This document shows positions 8,475-14,209 of a stretch of 19,153 nt of DNA, piece after piece. Source of the DNA: an uncultured Eubacteriales bacterium. GTDB lineage: Bacteria > Bacillota > Clostridia > Oscillospirales > Oscillospiraceae. The stretch is from positions 1 to 19,153 of the forward strand of contig URLT01000031.1 in NCBI GenBank assembly GCA_900548795.1, in the 5' to 3' direction. The notes beneath the pieces are model-generated. The model was not told where the DNA came from. It saw only the letters and a list, made by a program, of their open reading frames with translations, and ran no database searches. Position 1 is the stretch's first letter, and every line of letters starts with the position of its first letter. A program made the translations under genes and the position numbers.

Positions 8475-8491
8475 TCCGCCTCTGCGGCGGA
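8475..8491 (-). terminator. Terminator-like hairpin, minus orientation
   Basis: TCCGCC (8475-8480) pairs with GGCGGA (8486-8491) around a 5-nt loop. Read on the minus strand the stem is followed directly by TTTTTAG, as in an intrinsic terminator. On the plus strand there is no T-run after the stem (AGGGACAGG follows). It may stop transcripts entering the CYTH gene from the right. Confidence 0.45.
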
Positions 8492-8518
8492 AGGGACAGG
8501 CTTGGCTGCAAAAAGAAG

Positions 8519-8549
8519 ACCGCAGACAGGGAATGAACCTGTCTGCGGT
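8519..8549 (-). terminator. Perfect 12-bp hairpin, terminator-like on the minus strand
   Basis: ACCGCAGACAGG (8519-8530) is followed by the loop GAATGAA and its exact complement CCTGTCTGCGGT (8538-8549). On the minus strand the stem is followed by CTTCTTTTTG, a reasonable U-tract. On the plus strand it is followed by ATCCGAAAAAG, with no U-tract. It could still act as a 3' end stabiliser or weak terminator for the CYTH mRNA. Confidence 0.5.
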
Positions 8550-8669
8550 ATCCGAAAAAGAAAAAGAGGAAGAAAATGAAAAGAAAAGAGGAGAAAAATG
8601 AAAAAGAAATGAATCATCTTTACGGGTTTTATTCTAACCGAGAGATATTAAAAAAATAATACAAAAGAA

Positions 8670-8688
8670 ATTAAGTTTGTATTAAGTT
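8670..8688. repeat. Direct repeat ATTAAGTT with 11-nt period
   Basis: ATTAAGTT occurs at 8670-8677 and again at 8681-8688, separated by TGT, so the repeats are one helical turn apart. This spacing is typical of binding sites for OmpR/PhoB-family response regulators, but the AT-rich setting makes chance a real alternative. It lies 78 bp upstream of the DUF3343 start. Confidence 0.35.
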
Positions 8689-8766
8689 CATAAAAGAAAC
8701 CGACGGGAACGCTTTCCGGTGTCAAAACCGCCCGAAAAACATACGATGATACGGGAGGGAGATGCG

Positions 8767-9021
8767 ATGGAAGTGTTCTTTTTTACGTTTCGGTCGGTGA
8801 CCTCGGCAATGCGCGCGCAGGAGCTTCTTGCCGGGGCATCGCTTCGCGCGGACGTGGTGCGCACGCCCACCGCACTGCGCGGGCAGGGCTGCGGCTACAG
8901 CCTGCGGGTCAGGCGGGACGATTTTGAGCGGGTGTTGGCGCTGCTGAGGAACGAGGCGCTGCCGTTTCGCAGGATCTACCGGCGGCGCGGCGTCGAGCCG
9001 TGGCGGGAGGTGCGGCCATGA
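8767..9021 (+). CDS. DUF3343 putative Se/S carrier-like protein
   Basis: A small 84-residue protein of the DUF3343 family (Pfam describes it as a putative Se/S carrier). It fits the family throughout: N-terminal strand EVFFFTFRSVTSAM, a helix, a strand around VVRTPTAL, a conserved glycine/cysteine turn GQGCGYSL with C42 as the likely sulfur- or selenium-bearing residue, a helix FERVLALL, and a final IYRR strand. A longer in-frame GTG start at 8719 exists. The ATG at 8767 is preferred because GGAGGG lies 7 nt upstream and the family N-terminus starts there. It overlaps the following desulfurase-like gene by 4 bp (ATGA), which supports a donor-carrier partnership. The carrier role is inferred from the family name and neighbour; the biochemical function is not established. 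Confidence 0.85.
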   Translation: MEVFFFTFRSVTSAMRAQELLAGASLRADVVRTPTALRGQGCGYSLRVRRDDFERVLALLRNEALPFRRIYRRRGVEPWREVRP

Positions 9022-10118
9022 TCTATTTCGATGCGGCGGCAACGAGCCTGCAAAAGCCGCCGTCGGTGGCGCGAGCCGTCGCGTGGGCGCTCGGCGCCTG
9101 CGCCTCGGTCGGACGGGGCGGCCATGCGGCGGCGGAGCGTGCGGCGCAGACGGTTTATTCCTGCCGCAGGGAGCTTGCCGCGATGTTTGACTGCGAGCCG
9201 GAGCAGACGGTCTTCACCATGAACGCGACGCACGGACTGAACTGCGCGATCGCGGCGGTCGTGCCGGAGCACGGCCGCGCGTTGATCTCGGCCTTTGAGC
9301 ATAATGCCGTCACACGCCCGCTGTATGCGCGCGGCGCACAGGTCGAGCAGTTCGGCGTGCTTTTTGACGAGGAGGCGACGCTCGAGGGGCTGCGGCGCGG
9401 ACTGGCGCAACGTCCCGATGCCGTGATCTGCACGCACGTATCGAACGTGTTCGGCTTTGTGCTCCCGATCGAGCCGATCGCCGCCCTGTGCCGCGAGGCG
9501 AACGTTCCTCTTGTGATCGATGCATCGCAGTCGGCCGGGACGCTGACGCTCTCTCTGCGCCGAACCGGAGCGGCGTTTATCGCCTTTCCGGGGCACAAGG
9601 GGCTGCTCGGCCCGCAGGGAACGGGTGTGCTGCTTTGCGGCCGCGCCGCGCCGCCGCTGCTCTTCGGCGGGACGGGGAGCCTGTCCGAGCGGCAGGAAAT
9701 GCCGGAATTTTTGCCTGACCGGCTCGAGGCCGGCACGCATAACGTCTGCGGCATCGCCGGCCTCCTTGAGGGCGTGCGCTATGTCCGCAGAGTCGGAACG
9801 GATCGAATTCTTGCGCAGGAGCGGCGGCTGCTCCTTGCGGCCGAGCGCGGCTTGCGCGCGCAGGGCTTTGCGCGCGTGTTTTGCGGGGAGAGCCGCAGCG
9901 GCGTGCTCTCCTTTGTTCCGCGGGAGATCGACTGCGAGGAGGCGGCGCAGCGGCTGGCCGACGCCGGGATCGCGGTGCGGGCAGGGCTGCACTGCGCGCC
10001 GACGGCGCACCGCACGGCCGGGACGCTGCAAACCGGGACGGTACGCCTGAGCGTCTCGCCGTTCAACACGGACGCAGAGCTTCGGACGTTTTTGGCCGTG
10101 TGCAAAAATCTGTTTTAG
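9018..10118 (+). CDS. Cysteine desulfurase-like class V aminotransferase
   Basis: A PLP enzyme predicted to take sulfur (or selenium) from cysteine (or selenocysteine) as an enzyme-bound persulfide. There are 366 residues from the ATG at 9018. The N-terminus IYFDAAATSLQKPP is typical. NATHGLN binds the PLP phosphate region, VIDASQSAG holds the PLP ring-binding Asp, and the Schiff-base lysine is K194 in GHKGLLGPQGTG. The sulfur-accepting cysteine is C326 in GLHCAP, followed by the conserved TGTVRLSVSPFNT. This resembles the Enterococcus EF2568-type subgroup (TIGR01977), which is linked to selenium-dependent molybdenum hydroxylases in some genomes; subgroup assignment is from memory. An upstream in-frame GTG at 9000 is less likely than the ATG with GGGAGG 7 nt before it. 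It is probably not the main Fe-S cluster desulfurase, as no iscU or suf gene is adjacent. Confidence 0.9.
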   Translation: MIYFDAAATSLQKPPSVARAVAWALGACASVGRGGHAAAERAAQTVYSCRRELAAMFDCEPEQTVFTMNATHGLNCAIAAVVPEHGRALISAFEHNAVTRPLYARGAQVEQFGVLFDEEATLEGLRRGLAQRPDAVICTHVSNVFGFVLPIEPIAALCREANVPLVIDASQSAGTLTLSLRRTGAAFIAFPGHKGLLGPQGTGVLLCGRAAPPLLFGGTGSLSERQEMPEFLPDRLEAGTHNVCGIAGLLEGVRYVRRVGTDRILAQERRLLLAAERGLRAQGFARVFCGESRSGVLSFVPREIDCEEAAQRLADAGIAVRAGLHCAPTAHRTAGTLQTGTVRLSVSPFNTDAELRTFLAVCKNLF

Positions 10119-10134
10119 TTTTTTCAGATTGCTC

Positions 10135-10163
10135 TTGCTATTACGGCCGAAATCGGCTATAAT
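10135..10163 (+). promoter_or_regulatory. Sigma-A-type promoter of the cdaA operon
   Basis: A perfect -10 TATAAT (10158-10163) lies 17 bp downstream of TTGCTA (10135-10140), a 4-of-6 match to TTGACA. The predicted transcript would start near 10170 and leave a leader of about 33 nt before cdaA, with GGAG 7 nt before its ATG. This is the clearest promoter in the window and marks the start of the long plus-strand gene string. Confidence 0.75.
10146..10157. repeat. Inverted repeat inside the cdaA promoter spacer
   Basis: GCCGA (10146-10150) and TCGGC (10153-10157) form a 5-bp inverted repeat around AA, ending directly at the -10 box. It could be an operator half-pair or a small hairpin; no regulator can be named. 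Confidence 0.4.
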
Positions 10164-10202
10164 TGAATAGATATAGTATACCTTCACGAGCGGAGATGGC
10201 AT

Positions 10203-11096
10203 ATGGATTCACTGATCGAATTTTTCCGCGACGTCCTGGCGATGTTGCCGACAATTAAATTTATGGACATCATCGACATTCTGTTGGTGACCTTTGTTCT
10301 CTATACCTTGATCATGATGATCCAGACGACCGGCGCTGCGCGGATCGCCAAGAGCATCGTGCTGCTGCTTGCCCTTGCGGTCGTGACGAAGCTGCTGAAC
10401 ATGTACCTCATGAGCTTTTTGCTCGACCGGGTGCTGGAGATCGGCCTGATCGCTCTGATCATCATGTTCCAGCCTGAGATCCGACGCATGCTGGAAAAGC
10501 TTGGCAGCAAGAGCTTCCGCGAGCTGCTCTCGAGCAAGCAGGAGCAGCGCGAGATCGACCGCGTGATCGGGCAGACGGTGAACGCCTGCGAGATCATGTC
10601 GCGCGAGCGCACGGGCGTTCTGATCGTCTTTGAACGCGAGACCTCTCTGATCGACTATCAAAAGACCGGTACGGTGGTCGATGCGCGCGTTTCCAGCGAG
10701 CTGCTGCGCAACCTGTTTTTCACCAAAGCGGCGCTGCACGACGGAGCGGTCATTATTCGCAACGAGCGTATTGCCGCGGCCGGCTGCGTGCTCCCGCTGA
10801 CACAGAGCCGCAACATCAGCAGCGACCTCGGCACGCGGCATCGCGCCGGCATCGGCATGAGCGAGGTGTCCGATGCGGTGGTCGTGATCGTCTCGGAGGA
10901 GACGGGCACGATCTCCGTCGCCGTCAACGGGATGCTCAAGCGCCATCTTGCGCCGCAGACGCTCGAGCGGCTGCTGCTCAAGGAGCTTGCGCCCAAGCGC
11001 GAGGAAAAGACCTATAACCCGGTCAAGCGGCTGCGCAAGCGCATCGGTCAGACAAACCATCGAAAAGAAAAGGATGATTCGGATGCAGAAGCATAA
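10203..11096 (+). CDS. cdaA: Diadenylate cyclase CdaA (c-di-AMP synthase)
   Basis: Condenses two ATP into cyclic di-AMP, the second messenger controlling potassium and osmolyte transport in Firmicutes. The 297 residues include three predicted membrane helices in about 20-100 (IIDILLVTFVLYTLIMMI, then IVLLLALAVV, then IGLIALIIMF). A short coiled linker leads to the DAC domain at about 120-260. The catalytic DGA motif is at D180-A182 (HDGAVII) and RHR is at R212-R214 (GTRHRAGIGMSE). The C-terminal 35 residues are charged and lysine-rich. It heads a gene string behind a good promoter and overlaps cdaR by 14 bp, the usual cdaA-cdaR pair. Confidence 0.97.
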   Translation: MDSLIEFFRDVLAMLPTIKFMDIIDILLVTFVLYTLIMMIQTTGAARIAKSIVLLLALAVVTKLLNMYLMSFLLDRVLEIGLIALIIMFQPEIRRMLEKLGSKSFRELLSSKQEQREIDRVIGQTVNACEIMSRERTGVLIVFERETSLIDYQKTGTVVDARVSSELLRNLFFTKAALHDGAVIIRNERIAAAGCVLPLTQSRNISSDLGTRHRAGIGMSEVSDAVVVIVSEETGTISVAVNGMLKRHLAPQTLERLLLKELAPKREEKTYNPVKRLRKRIGQTNHRKEKDDSDAEA

Positions 11097-12312
11097 AATT
11101 CTTGCCTTTCTTCTTGCTCTGGTCGTCAGCATCGGCCTGTGGGTCTATGCGGTCACGGTCGTCAATCCGAACGACAAGACCACGGTGCGCGGCGTTCGCG
11201 TGCGGTTGGTCGGCACGGCGGATCTGGAAAGCAACGGCCTGATGATCACGGGCGGCGAGGAGCAGTATATCGACGTCGAGATCTCCGGCAGCCGCTCCGA
11301 TCTCAAGGAGCTCAACAGCAGCTCACTTGAGGCCATTGCAGACGTCAGCAATATTTCCTCCGCCGGGAGCTTCGACGTGAGCTGGACGCTCGACCCGCCG
11401 TCGAACGTCGCCTCGGGCGACATTAAGCTCACCGGCTCCACGGCCAACAAGATCACCGTCAAGGTCAGCGAGCGAAAGGTGCGCCCGGAGATCCCGGTCG
11501 AGGTCGAGTACGTCGGCGATTTGGAGGAGGGCTACGTCCGCAACGACGCCGTTTTGACAAACGACACGCTCTCCGTCAGCGGCCCTGCCGAGGAGGTCAA
11601 TCAGATCGCCGCGGCCGTCGTGACGGTCGACCTTCAGGGTCGGTCGGACACGATCTCCGGTGATTTTACCTATACTTTTGTTGATTCCGATCGAAATCCC
11701 GTCGAAACCGGCGGCTATTTGACGGTCTCTGTGCCGACGGTGCGGCTGTCTGTCCCGGTGCTTGCCTTCAAGCAGGTGGAGCTGGCCGTGCGGATCATCG
11801 ACGGCGGCGGGGCAACGTCTGACGACGTCGAATATAAGATCGAGCCGGACACCATCGGCGTGACCGGCAGCAAAGAGGTTCTCGACAAGCTCGACAAGCT
11901 GTATATCAAGGATATCGACCTTGCTGCCGTGCCCGAGGATCACACATGGGACATCAAGCCCGAGATGCCGGACGGCGTGACCATCCGCGCCACCGAGCCG
12001 CGCGTCAAGCTGACGCTGAAATTCAAGGGCTTGACTACGCGGAAATTTACCATTTCCAGCGAGGATATCGTCTTTTTGAATGAATCCGACTCGCTCAGCC
12101 CGGGCGTGCAGAGCATCGTCATCACGCTGCGCGGCGCGGCCTCCGAGCTGAACGACCTGAGCGCAAAGGACATCACCGTTTCGGCTGACCTGAGCAAGGA
12201 TTACGACTCCGGCGCGAAAAAGGTGCTTTTGACGATCTCGCTTCCCAAGGGGAACCGCGCGGGCGTGATCTCCGGGCCGTACTACCTCGAAATGGTCGAG
12301 CGCACGAGCTGA
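11083..12312 (+). CDS. cdaR: CdaA regulatory protein CdaR (YbbR repeats)
   Basis: Membrane-anchored extracytoplasmic protein that modulates CdaA. From the ATG at 11083 it has 409 residues: a lysine-rich start and one transmembrane helix (ILAFLLALVVSIGLWVYAV, about 5-23), then about 380 residues of beta-rich YbbR repeats. Four copies can be traced from recurring patterns of a YIDVEISG/IPVEVEYVG-type strand, a leucine-rich DTLSVSGP/TIGVTGSKE-type segment and a closing VKLTLKF-type strand. An in-frame ATG at 11074 is also possible, but AAAGG is 9 nt from the 11083 start and only 1 nt from the other. It overlaps cdaA by 14 bp. In Bacillus the next gene is glmM; here it is an RseC-like gene. Confidence 0.93.
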   Translation: MQKHKILAFLLALVVSIGLWVYAVTVVNPNDKTTVRGVRVRLVGTADLESNGLMITGGEEQYIDVEISGSRSDLKELNSSSLEAIADVSNISSAGSFDVSWTLDPPSNVASGDIKLTGSTANKITVKVSERKVRPEIPVEVEYVGDLEEGYVRNDAVLTNDTLSVSGPAEEVNQIAAAVVTVDLQGRSDTISGDFTYTFVDSDRNPVETGGYLTVSVPTVRLSVPVLAFKQVELAVRIIDGGGATSDDVEYKIEPDTIGVTGSKEVLDKLDKLYIKDIDLAAVPEDHTWDIKPEMPDGVTIRATEPRVKLTLKFKGLTTRKFTISSEDIVFLNESDSLSPGVQSIVITLRGAASELNDLSAKDITVSADLSKDYDSGAKKVLLTISLPKGNRAGVISGPYYLEMVERTS

Positions 12313-12313
12313 C

Positions 12314-12712
12314 ATGAGACGCCTTGCAACGGTACGCGAGCTTTTGCCCGACGGCAGCGCGGTGCTGACGGCTCGGCGCGAAAGCGCGTGCAGCGGCGAC
12401 TGCCATACCTGCTCCGGCTGCGGCGCGGTCGGGCAGACCGTCCGCTTCACGGCCGTCAACTGCATTCATGCCGAGCCCGGCGCGGAGGTTTGGGTCGAAA
12501 CGGACAGCCGCAGGGTGCTGCTCCCGGCAGCGCTGGTCTATACGCTTCCGCTTGCGCTCTTTTTGGCGGCCTACCTGCTCGTGACCGCGCTGAACGGCAG
12601 CGCTTTGCTTCCCGCTGCGGCTGCGTTCGCGCTCGGCCTTGTTCCTGCGTTCCTGCTTGACCGGCGCCTGCGTCGGCGTCCGCCGAGCTGCCGCATCGTC
12701 TCTTATCGCTGA
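12314..12712 (+). CDS. RseC-like membrane protein (SoxR-reducing/RseC family)
   Basis: A 132-residue protein of the RseC/MucC family. In Proteobacteria the family includes RseC and the RsxC-associated SoxR-reducing component; in Clostridia its role is unknown. The N-terminal cytoplasmic part has a four-cysteine motif C26-x3-C30-x2-C33-x2-C36 (ACSGDCHTCSGCG), followed by a small beta domain (VRFTAVN, AEVWVETD). Two membrane helices follow (LPAALVYTLPLALFLAAYLL and an alanine-rich second span), and the tail is arginine-rich (RRLRRRPP). The cysteines could bind an Fe-S cluster or act in electron transfer; this is inference. It starts 1 bp after the cdaR stop with no strong ribosome site, so translation is probably coupled. 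Confidence 0.8.
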   Translation: MRRLATVRELLPDGSAVLTARRESACSGDCHTCSGCGAVGQTVRFTAVNCIHAEPGAEVWVETDSRRVLLPAALVYTLPLALFLAAYLLVTALNGSALLPAAAAFALGLVPAFLLDRRLRRRPPSCRIVSYR

Positions 12713-12716
12713 AGCT

Positions 12717-13601
12717 ATGTTTGGATATGTTCTGCCTTTGCTCGACCGGCTCTCCGAGCCGGCCAAGAAGCAATACCGCGCCGTTTACTGCGGCCTGTGC
12801 GATCGCCTGCGCAAGCGCTACGGCTTTCGCGCCCGTTTTCTGGTCAATTACGACATGACCTTTCTTTATCTCCTGCTGCGGCAGGAGCCGTCCGCCTGCG
12901 GCAAATGCGTCTGCCCCTTGCGGCCTCTGTGCAGAAAGCCCTGCGTTGCTCAGGATGCCGAGATGGACTATGCCGCCGACCTGAGCGTGCTGCTGTCCTA
13001 CCGGAAGCTGGCCGACGCCCGGCGCGACGGCAGCCTCGCAGAGCGGCTCGCTGCGTCGGCCGGGATGCTTATCTACCGCAGAGCGTTCCGCCGCGCTGCC
13101 GCGCTGCATCCGGCGCTCGACCGCGTTTTTTCCGAGCAGCTCGATGCGCTGACAGCGCTCGAGGCGGCGAATTGCGACAGCCTCGACCGAACGGCCGACA
13201 CCTTTGCGGTGCTTCTCGGGGCGTGCGCTGCTGAGGCGCCCGATCCGGCGCAGCGCCGCGTGCTCGAGCTGCTGCTCTACCACGTCGGGCGTTACCTTTA
13301 CCTCACCGACGCGCTGGAGGATCTTCCGAAGGATCTGAAGGCAGGCCGCTATAATCCGCTGCGCTATCGCTTCCGCTTGGAGGGCGGCGCGCTTGCCCCG
13401 CAGGACAAGCAGACGCTTCGCTCGACGATCGATGCGTCGATCAGCATGGCCGCCTCCGCCTTCGAGCTTCTGGATCGGCGAGCCGGCGATGAGCTGCTCC
13501 GCAATATGATTTATTACGGATTGCCCGCCGTGCTTTGCGGCGTCTGCGAACAACGCTTCCGCAAGCGCGGGAGACACAAAACAAAGGAATCATTTGCATG
13601 A
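12717..13601 (+). CDS. DUF5685 family protein, function unknown
   Basis: A 294-residue mostly helical protein that I recognise as DUF5685. The N-terminus MFGYVLPLLDRLSEPAKKQY leads to YCGLC (C25, C28), then NYDMTFLYLLL, then a second cysteine group C61, C64, C66, C72 and C76 (ACGKCVCPLRPLCRKPC). These could bind zinc or an Fe-S cluster. A later helix reads YLTDALEDLPKDLKAGRYNP with D198, D202 and D206. That DxxxDxxxD spacing followed by G-R-x-N-P resembles the metal-binding helix of squalene/phytoene synthase-like proteins; this is inference only. No signal peptide or membrane span is seen. The start at 12717 is chosen over an upstream in-frame ATG because the family begins MFGY. Its stop overlaps the J-domain gene start (ATGA). 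Confidence 0.8.
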   Translation: MFGYVLPLLDRLSEPAKKQYRAVYCGLCDRLRKRYGFRARFLVNYDMTFLYLLLRQEPSACGKCVCPLRPLCRKPCVAQDAEMDYAADLSVLLSYRKLADARRDGSLAERLAASAGMLIYRRAFRRAAALHPALDRVFSEQLDALTALEAANCDSLDRTADTFAVLLGACAAEAPDPAQRRVLELLLYHVGRYLYLTDALEDLPKDLKAGRYNPLRYRFRLEGGALAPQDKQTLRSTIDASISMAASAFELLDRRAGDELLRNMIYYGLPAVLCGVCEQRFRKRGRHKTKESFA

Positions 13602-14185
13602 AAGACCCGTATGAAGTGCTCGGCGTCCCGAAGGGGGCGTCGCAGGACGAGATCAAAAAAGCCTACCGGGAGCTTGCCCGGAAATATCACCCCGACCGCT
13701 ATACCGGCAATCCTCTGGCCGACCTTGCCGAGGAAAAAATGAAGGAGATCAACGAGGCCTATGCTGCGCTGACGCAGGGCGGCGGTGCGTCCTCCTCCTA
13801 CGGCGGTACGTCCTCCTACGGCGGCTATGGCGGCTCGTCCGGCGGGAGCGCCGAGTTCAACGAGGTGCGCCGCCGCATCCAGCTCGGCGATCTGGACGGT
13901 GCAGAGCGCTTGCTCGACGGCATCGGCGGACGCACGGCGCAGTGGTACTATCTGCGCGGCGTCATCGCGCAGCGGCGCGGCTGGATGGACGAGGCAGCGC
14001 AAAATTTCCGCATCGCCGTGCAGATGGAGCCGGGGAACCCGGAATATGCCGCAGCGCTCAACCGCACGGGCGCCGGCGCGTATACCTACCGTCAGGAGGA
14101 ATTCGGCGGGACGGACGGAAACGAACTATGCAATCTCTGCGGCTCGATGCTTTGTCTCAACTGCCTTTGCAACGGCTGCCGCTGA
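13598..14185 (+). CDS. J-domain protein with TPR-like segment and Cys-rich tail
   Basis: A 195-residue co-chaperone-like protein. Residues 1-65 form a J domain starting MKDPYEVLGVPKGAS with the HPD tripeptide at 31-33, which stimulates DnaK ATPase. A Gly/Ser/Tyr-rich linker follows (about 66-86, repeated SSYGG). A TPR-like helical segment comes next (LGDLDGAERLLDGI, then WYYLRGVIAQRRGWMDEAAQNFRIAV). The tail is CNLCGSMLCLNCLCNGCR, six cysteines in 17 residues. It is not DnaJ itself, as it lacks the central CxxCxGxG zinc repeats and client-binding domains. AAAGGA lies 9 nt before the ATG. The 4-bp overlap with DUF5685 suggests the two act together. The client is unknown; the tail may bind metal or anchor the protein. 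Confidence 0.85.
   Translation: MKDPYEVLGVPKGASQDEIKKAYRELARKYHPDRYTGNPLADLAEEKMKEINEAYAALTQGGGASSSYGGTSSYGGYGGSSGGSAEFNEVRRRIQLGDLDGAERLLDGIGGRTAQWYYLRGVIAQRRGWMDEAAQNFRIAVQMEPGNPEYAAALNRTGAGAYTYRQEEFGGTDGNELCNLCGSMLCLNCLCNGCR
13793..13824 (+). repeat. Short tandem repeat in the J-protein linker
   Basis: TCCTCCTACGGCGG occurs at 13793-13806 and 13811-13824, an 18-bp period that encodes the repeated Ser-Ser-Tyr-Gly-Gly-Thr of the linker. It is a likely site of linker-length variation between strains. Confidence 0.7.
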
Positions 14186-14209
14186 TTTGATGGAAAGAAG
14201 GAATTTCTC

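Larger units (their letters stand above)
8461..8766. other. AT-rich intergenic island between the CYTH gene and DUF3343
   Basis: This 306-bp stretch holds no convincing gene. In order it contains two GC-rich hairpins with T-runs on the minus strand (8475-8491 and 8519-8549), a nearly pure purine tract on the plus strand (8554-8612), an AT-rich segment (8642-8698) with an 8-bp direct repeat, and then the leader of the DUF3343 gene. Base composition is sharply unlike the GC-rich surroundings. A 49-codon minus frame (8617-8468) exists but is not credible as a gene. No clear sigma-A promoter could be assigned on the plus strand. Confidence 0.7.

Noticed and set aside
8404..8601. A 65-codon plus-strand frame ending in a Lys/Glu run
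   Set aside because: Starts inside the CYTH gene, translates hairpins and the purine tract, and has no ribosome site or homology that I recognise.
8468..8617. A 49-codon minus-strand frame rich in Phe and Leu in the AT-rich island
   Set aside because: No ribosome site, the composition simply reads the antisense of a purine tract, and its stop lies past the U-tract of a terminator-like hairpin.
10107..10130. AATCTG...CAGATT stem after the desulfurase gene as a terminator
   Set aside because: The stem is AT-rich, the T-run lies in the loop and not after the stem.
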